Source: Ignelater luminosus
Taxonomy: Eukaryota; Arthropoda; Insecta; Coleoptera; Elateridae
Assembly (NCBI GenBank): GCA_011009095.1
Contig: VTPC01091287.1
Coordinates: forward strand, 62,001 to 126,000
Reading direction: 5' to 3'
DNA: 64,000 bases
The notes under the pieces: model-generated
The model's input: the letters and a program-made list of their open reading frames with translations, nothing else
Database searches by the model: none
What the model was told of the DNA's origin: nothing
Position numbers and translations under genes: made by a program
Shown here: piece after piece, positions 57,201 to 64,000 of the stretch
How positions within the stretch are numbered: position 1 is the stretch's first letter
How the letters are laid out: every line of letters starts with the position of its first letter

Positions 57201-60200
57201 ACAATTAGAAAATGAATTATTGTACTTTATTTGAAAGAGATGTATGACTTCAGAAGTAGAAAGTATGGGCTAGAAAGACTGACAGATTAGTGTATTAAAT
57301 GATTCAAAAATCTGTTTAACAAGTTTTTATTAGAATGAAGCAGAAGAATAAAGACTGTGTAATTCCTTAGAATATATCTATAACAAAAATACAAACAAAC
57401 ACGGACACGTGCAGAAGGTATGGCACCGTATTGGAAACCATCTAGCAGCTCAGAATGTGCTAACTTTGTTGGTAATTAGAAACATTTACATTATCTCTAT
57501 AAATGATGTAAGGAAAACTACCATTAATAAAATAAATGATTGTTCGTTCTTTCTGGAAATTGTTTGATCACATGTGTTTTGGCCTAACTCGGTAGGTACA
57601 TGGCAAACACCATACTTTAATTTATCTTGTAAGCTAGATTCTGTAATCTTATTAGCCTACTTATTTGATATTTTTTCAAAAACAAAGCCTTTATACAACA
57701 GATATTAGTTTTCTGGTTCGTATGATGAAACAAGTACATTGGCAATTTGTGTTTGCAATTTTGATATCATAAAGAACGCTGCTGTACCCAAAGCTTTAGA
57801 AACATTTAAGGGGCACTGTAAAATCCGGCATATTGTAACACAAGAAGCAATATTTTTATATTTTACAAAAGTGTTTCTAAATTCTTTGGTATTGTCTCAG
57901 GCAAGAGTTACTCTTTTCTTTAATATGAAAACAAAAATTATTACACGTAGGAATCTGAAACATGCTCGTAATAGCATAAAAATGCAGCGCACTAATCATT
58001 TTAGGAGTTCCCCCGTATCGTATATATATTTTAAATTACCAGAAATACCAATATTGATAGTATATCTCTTATTCATTTATTTAAACTTGTACCCTTATTG
58101 GTCAGAGTTCACACATTTGCTGATATTATCATCATAATTAGGAAATATTCTTTTTATGTTAGAGGCACCTAATACTGCGAGACAAATCACTAATAACTAA
58201 AAGTGCAAAAGATTTCTAAAAACTCACTTATTAATAAAAATTTATTTCATAATGGGAAGTACATTTGTGAGAAATACTAGTTGACAACGAAATATAACAA
58301 TTAGTTTGCATTAATAGTGCATTATATGGGATTTTTAAGGTAATTGATGTTATTTAACCATTATTAACACTAATTATTATTATTATTCAACGTTTAAAAG
58401 TTTGTGAAATCTCATTAACATTTATGTGTAAACTGATTTGTTTATTTTTTTGTTTACAAATACTAGAGAAAAGAATCATTTTTGAAATCCCTACGATTCC
58501 TAGCAAATTGTTAAATATATTTCAGTTTCTAAAGTTTAATAAATAATAATACAAACAAATTTCTCAGAAACGATAAACATAATTATCATTTTCTGTTGAG
58601 AAATATCTAGTCTATATTCTTCACAATAATTTAAGTAATGAAAAATTGCCGAGTTAACAATCAATTAATGGCAATTAGGAAAATTTGTTATGTTTGGAAA
58701 ATTTCTGTATTATTTTATTGTTTTAAATTCATAAATTTGTTTTTGTCATCCATAAATGTATGCTAGTGCACTCTCATTACTCACAAAGTCATAACCTATC
58801 TACCCACATATTTACGTTTAAATTCCATTTGCACAGTGTGGTTTTTCTTTGTTTATTTACATGTTTTATTCATTAGATTGTTATATTCAAGAAATACTGA
58901 TTATTGTGAATCATAGATGATTACTTTTTAATTTTAACATGAATGAATAATTTTTTGCCTTAATCTTCATTCAGAAAAAAATTAAAAATCATCTTCAGAT
59001 CTTTTTTGTATACCTACTATTAGCTTATTAAATTATTTGTAGGTGTAGAAAATTGAATCCTTAGAAACAGACTTGGGATTATAAAAAATTTAGCATTTTG
59101 CAATTTTTGACATAGTACACAATTAAGCGTCGTTTCCCAAATGCTTTGTCATATTTAAATTCAGAAATAAACGTTTGTTTTGGTCGTAATTTTGCAGTTA
59201 CAGATATCTTCTTTTTAAAATAATTTTAAACATTTTCTTTTAAAATGTTTTTGTTCCCTTTGCTAATCTTTACAGCTAAATACTATTTAGGAAGAATGCG
59301 AATGGAGACTGTGAGCAGGATACTAACTGAAGTACTCTTTCTATTGGCTTACCTCGCGTTAGGTTTTCCCTTAAATCGTCTCAAAAATATCAAGTGTTGT
59401 TTCAAAATTCAGTTCAGTTGGAGATTTCTTAAATATTTTAGTGTTGCTGTTTGAGATTGACTTATACAGGTTTTCTTTTAGATGATCAAACAGAACATTT
59501 ACAATGAAATAAGGAGTTTTGAATATGTCTACCTACACTCAATGGTAAAATTCTGAAGTTTGGGTAATCTCAGTACTCAGAGTAATTTCTCAGTGCTTTC
59601 CTTTAATTCCAGAACAGAAAGCCTTTATCTCAACAAATATGTATCAGTCTCGATATCGAGATCGTAAAAACTGTAGGATGGGCAGTTGATCAAAGTTGCT
59701 TAGTAATATGCCAAAAAAACCCAAAGTATATGGTACAGTTTCCAAAACTTTTCAAAAGAGGTCTAGAATTTTTGGTTTATGTTTTTCTTCATTTGTTCGC
59801 TTGCCTTTGAAAGTGTACAGATACGAATTGCAGTTTTAACCTTTTATTATCAACTGCACTCTATCAACAGATCTTTGATGCGATGTCTCACCTTTGTACA
59901 ATCATAAACAGTCAACCTTGATTATCTTATTCCAACTTTACCTTTTATCCCAGAACTAGACGCTTTGCTTTTCAGTTAGAGTTTTAAGACCAAATCTACA
60001 AAAATATTATCTTATCTATCAATCTTTGAAGCAGTTAAATACCGCTTTGTATAATAGTGCGCAAAAGAGACTATACAAGTATATCATTCCAGTAAAAGAT
60101 TAGCACATTAGTTTATTATATTTTACGTCTCTGCCTAAAATAAAAAAAGGCTATTGTGCATTTCTTACTGCTTAGAATTAAAGCAATACGGTTTTACAGA

Positions 60201-61843
60201 ATGTATCTTTAATAACATTATGCAATAATAAATTTCTCTGACTGTATAAATCTGCAACTGGAATCGCACCAAGCAGGTTCATAAAGTGCTTAAACCTTCC
60301 GTAGACGTGGTGGATTATTAAACTTACATAGGTTAGAACAAACCAGGTAATTAATGAAGAAAAGAAAAGGCAATGTTTGAGCTCCTGCACGAAACCTACC
60401 GCAGAAAAGTGTTTTTAGAAAATTTGGAAATCAGTGCAAACTACTTGTATATTGCTTGTAGTGTGATATTTAGTATTATGTCAGTAAAGTGGTTAAACTT
60501 CAATTTTGTTTCGGGTTTTCTACACAGTGACCCTGAAAGGGTTCTTAAAATATTAAAGGAATCAAGAATTTCTGATTTACTACCCACTTTACGCAGTTAG
60601 CTGTGCCAGAAGAAATTTAGGTACTATCAGTCTGGTCCATACCGGCTAGCATTCTTCAATATGCTATTTTTTTGCATGAGCAGGGACTAAGCAGATTTGA
60701 GCCAGAGAGTAGTCTACAAAAAAGAAAATGAATGCTTTAGGGACTTAGAACTATAATTTTTTTTTTCTAAAGGTTCAGGTGGGTGTGAAACTGAAGAAAT
60801 TCCCTGCCTTTATTTGTGTTGTCCAAAGAAAACTAACTGGACCGAGCTTCTAATATCATAAACTGACTCTACAATGGATCTCTAACCCATTAATTGTAGA
60901 AATGTCCAAGGCATCGTTATAACCATCATAGGGCAGAAGGTCATTTCCTAGAGATTTTCTATAACCTAAAATAACCACCATTTTAATAAACACGTTGGCG
61001 TTATATTCCGCTTTTATGTACCTCGTTAATTTTATGATAAAAAGTGAGTTTGATTTGGTTACCGTTCGAATAATAGTTTACAAGATCAAGTCGAGAATGT
61101 ACCGATTTGAGTCTTAGTCTCGATCGTTTTACGTTTTCCAGGTACTAGTATTGGTCTTGGTCTTGAACTCAGAGCCAAAATCAAGCTGTAGGATGTCTTC
61201 GTCCTGCTGTCAAGATCGGTCCTGCCTATCAGTTGCTGTTTTTGATATCTGAACTTGCGAATAGAGTTCTTTTTTATCAACTTGTTCCCTCCAGCTCTCT
61301 GCCCTGCTAAGAGAAAAGGTCGTATCTGCAAAATTATAGTTTTGAGATATTCAGCAATTTGTATATTTAAAGATGACATGCTGCTAATTGCGATTTTACA
61401 AAAGATTATTTCGGCATGTTTTTGCATTTTCTTTATTTTAAAGATCTAGATGTTGAAAAATGTACTGCACTTTTTTTTAAATTAATCCCATACGACATTT
61501 TTGATTGGTAATGTAAGGTTACCCTACTAAGCTTTACTGTCGTATCTACAGATAAATAACTTTTATAAACATTTTGATATAAAAGAGTTTATTGAACAAC
61601 AGGAATTTAAAAAGTACTCTGTAATAATTTTCAACAAACTGTATAAAAGTTAGAAAACACTGTTAATAAAGGATATAAGTGTACTAACAATGCCATACAC
61701 AAAAATAATGCATAACATTCTATTTATTTATTTAATTGTTACAAAACTTTGGTTCTGCTAGCCACTTTTTGTTATATAGAAAATCGTCAAAACAAAACTA
61801 TTTATGAATTAATTTTTGTGCACAATAAAGATTCTGGTAAACA
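57201..61843. other. AT-rich intergenic, nothing assigned
   Basis: A plus-strand frame of 132 codons at 57739-58137 and one of about 75 codons at 60373-60600 match nothing I know, and their composition is like the surrounding AT-rich DNA. No repeat, RNA gene or transposon end was recognised. Confidence 0.45.
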
Positions 61844-63821
61844 CCATCATCTAACTCGGCAGGATTTTCTGAAATTGGAAGATCTTCCCAAAATCTCAAA
61901 CGGTTTTTTGGTGCGCCCGACTTTTAGTACTAAGTTAGCCTTTTTCTCCTTACTCACTCCTCGTGGAGTTGTACGACATGTAGAAATGGTAAATCCGTCC
62001 TTATAATATTTAGCTGCTAGAAAATTAACTTCCTTTTGTTCACTACAAAATTTGGTTTGATACTTCAAAGTTCTTGAGTTTCGCGTAAATGATACACAAA
62101 CCATATCAGATAAGTAGGGTCTTGGCATTATCTTTGAAATTTTATATTTGGACAAACAATTCTCGAAATCGTAGAAATCACTAATTTTCATGCTTTTAAC
62201 AAAAACTTTTCCGTTATTCGAGTTTTGAATACAACACTCAAAGTCATTAAAGTCCAGTACTTTGGTTTTGGCTTTGAGGGATTTTTCAACCTGGTGGTGA
62301 AAAGAATCAGCGGACATGAAAGTATGTTCAGATTCAAAGTACCTTACTGTTAAATTTTCTAGTGCTACTTATAACCACGTAAATAAAAAACGAAAAAAGA
62401 GTCCAATTCTTATTTTGTGCTGCGCAGTCTAACCAAATGGTGATAGCTCTAACATCCCTGTAGTGCCCAAAAAATGAATAAAATGCTGAAATTATATCTT
62501 CTTTTCTTCTTCCTGCAGTTCTTTCGTACCAAATACAAGTAAAAGGCTTGTGTGCTTTTGTTTGTTTACCAATTGGTACGAAAGTTTCAGTGAAAGCTGT
62601 TAGCCTGGAAGTGAATATGAGTTCCTTAAGCATTTCACATCGGGGTAGCATTATGATCTGAAAGCAGTTAACACTTAATCTTTGGTTATTATTCAGATAT
62701 TATTTAAATATTTACCTTTTGTAAATCAGCCGAAACAAACAAATGCTGTCCGCTATTACGTTGGACATCAGTTTTGTATTCTTGGCGTGAGGAGGCAGCT
62801 TTGTTGTGTTTTTTCTAGTTGCAGCACTCATCACAGCCGGAGTTTTGAGCACTGTCTTTACCGTGACCAGCAGATTTGCAGTGCAGATTAAAGGTCTCGC
62901 ATGCCCAACATTCTTCATGTCCCAGTACAGCAATTCGTAAAAAATGCTAACATCTGAATATCTTCCCACAAAATCTTTGTCCATTAATGTTATGTTTACA
63001 TCACTAGGAAGATACTTCCTCAGTGGAGCGTGCTCTCTTCTGTAATGGGATATTTGTGGATAAAAAGAATTTATATGTTCTATTATTATATCTCTATCGA
63101 TTCTTTTTGAAGATGGATGTCCAAGTTTTACTGGTCGAGGTTGTAAATCAGCAGGATCATTCATAGTTATAATATTTCGAAGTCTTCGGTCATTTTTTAA
63201 TGTGTAACCTAAATTGGCAAGAAAGAACTTTTTATATACTTTAACATCCAGTCCATTTTCATTCTTTAAAAGACATAGAATTGTGTTATTTCGTCTAGAA
63301 CTGTTAGACCCTGTTGTCTTTCTCTTTATATTAATTTTTTTTGTAGCACTAAAAATAAATTGCCTTTGTGTTTTATCTTGTAACTTCCAGAAATTGTTGT
63401 TTATCTTTTCATGTCTTTCGCAGCTAATTTCGGTTGTGCACTTAAATCTGCAGTTATCACAAGAAAGTTGTACTGGATGTTTGTCTCTCTTCTGTGTTTG
63501 TTTTAATTTCTTTCTTTCAGCCAATGACGTTTCATATAACTTTCTCTTCCTAGGATCACGTTTTTTTGTGTAACTTTGCATATACTCTTTTTTAGAAATC
63601 ATCACAGCTTGTTCAATCATGTTCAATAATATTTCTTGTACGATGCATCCTGAATCATTACCATGTACAACTTCTGTTGTTCGAATATCGATATCACTGC
63701 TACTGGAATCATAATTAGAATCGGATGCAGCTGAATATAAATCGGGAATATAATCTTTGTCAGAATCATGTTTACTTTTAATAGTTTTGCAATTAGAACG
63801 ATATTCGGTTATCTGCTCCAA
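61844..63821 (-). pseudogene. DDE-type TE gene with a spliceosomal intron, lightly decayed
   Basis: Exon 1 starts MEQITEYRSNCKTIKSK at 63821. It has an acidic region, then CDNCRFKCTTEISCERHEKIN (like the CxxxCxxxC...ER segment), NNTILCLLKNENGLDVKVYKK, RIDRDIIIEHINSFYPQISHY (the DHIxSFPxxxSHY block) and SDVNITLM. A frame shift in a T-run near 62960 leads to LGHEECWACETFNLHCKSAGH and a stop near 62838, then a GTAAAT donor (62716) and CTTTCAG acceptor (about 62661), a 56-bp intron. Exon 2 runs IIMLPRCEMLKEL, WYERTAGRRKEDIISAF, TIWLDCAAQNKNW (catalytic-looking WxD-C-xQNKNW), then, after a one-base shift near 62345, FMSADSFHHQVEKSL to the stop at 61844. This family is common in insect genomes; superfamily uncertain. 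Far better preserved than its relative at 14.9-16.1 kb. Confidence 0.7.
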
Positions 63822-64000
63822 TAATTGTTTATTTAATGCTAAGGTTACTAGTTTTTTTCCTCATGACTCCATGATTACACCGTATTATGACTAAAATTAT
63901 GACAAAATTAGATGGAGAGAAACTATAACTGATATCTCAGAATTTAAAATGGCGACCAATTAGAATCGGTACCGGTAGTACTTATTTACGTGCTCAATGG
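63822..64000. other. 5' flank of the DDE-type TE gene
   Basis: No feature recognised before the window edge; the element's 5' terminus was not identified. Confidence 0.4.

Noticed and set aside
57739-58137. 132-codon plus-strand frame
   Set aside because: No domain, no splice context, and amino-acid composition expected from AT-rich non-coding DNA.

Overview
This window looks like a piece of an AT-rich, transposon-laden insect nuclear genome. The evidence is short GT-AG introns (54 to about 70 bp), intron-bearing host genes widely spaced on one strand, and a mixture of mariner, Tc1, piggyBac, hAT, PIF/Harbinger-type and LINE remains typical of insects. A beetle or a similar TE-rich insect is a guess; nothing in the sequence fixes the order. 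I recognised no LTR retrotransposon, retrovirus or Polinton.

Host genes. Three genes on the minus strand in the first 25 kb look like real host genes. Two (1-536, cut by the window edge, and 8016-9245) are paralogues that start with a Cys-rich CxCxKP-type motif and continue as coiled coil. The third (17427-25356) is spliced from three exons. It encodes about ten 11-residue amphipathic repeats, resembling perilipin or synuclein repeats, followed by a repeated coiled coil. Its 6.3 kb first intron holds a piggyBac fossil. I cannot name any of the three.

Transposon layout. 2065-3075: pogo/jerky-type fossil (-). 3440-5120: hAT-like fossil (+). 5202-6496: nearly whole mariner with TA duplications. 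10.8-13.9 kb: R1/Jockey-type LINE interrupted by a 5'-truncated RTE-type LINE (-). 14.6-16.8 kb: an unassigned DDE-type element with an intron. 22550-24274: piggyBac between TTAA sites. 27.2-33.3 kb: an old inverted-repeat (foldback) element containing two hAT elements, each with a perfect 8-bp target duplication. 36.1-38.9 kb: a Tc1-like gene whose 1.74 kb intron carries a Harbinger-type MITE. 41.4-42.7 kb: RTE-type LINE endonuclease. 44.8-52.2 kb: a long-TIR element with 8-bp duplications that carries a PIN/FEN-like gene and is present twice in tandem. 54.7 and 56.4-57.2 kb: LINE remnants. 61.8-63.8 kb: a second intron-bearing DDE-type gene.

Assembly. Runs of N at 3439-3448, 28727-28826 and 48030-48429 each sit beside a near-identical direct duplication. 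The two larger cases have the pattern expected of allelic contigs laid end to end, so those duplications should not be read as biology without checking reads.
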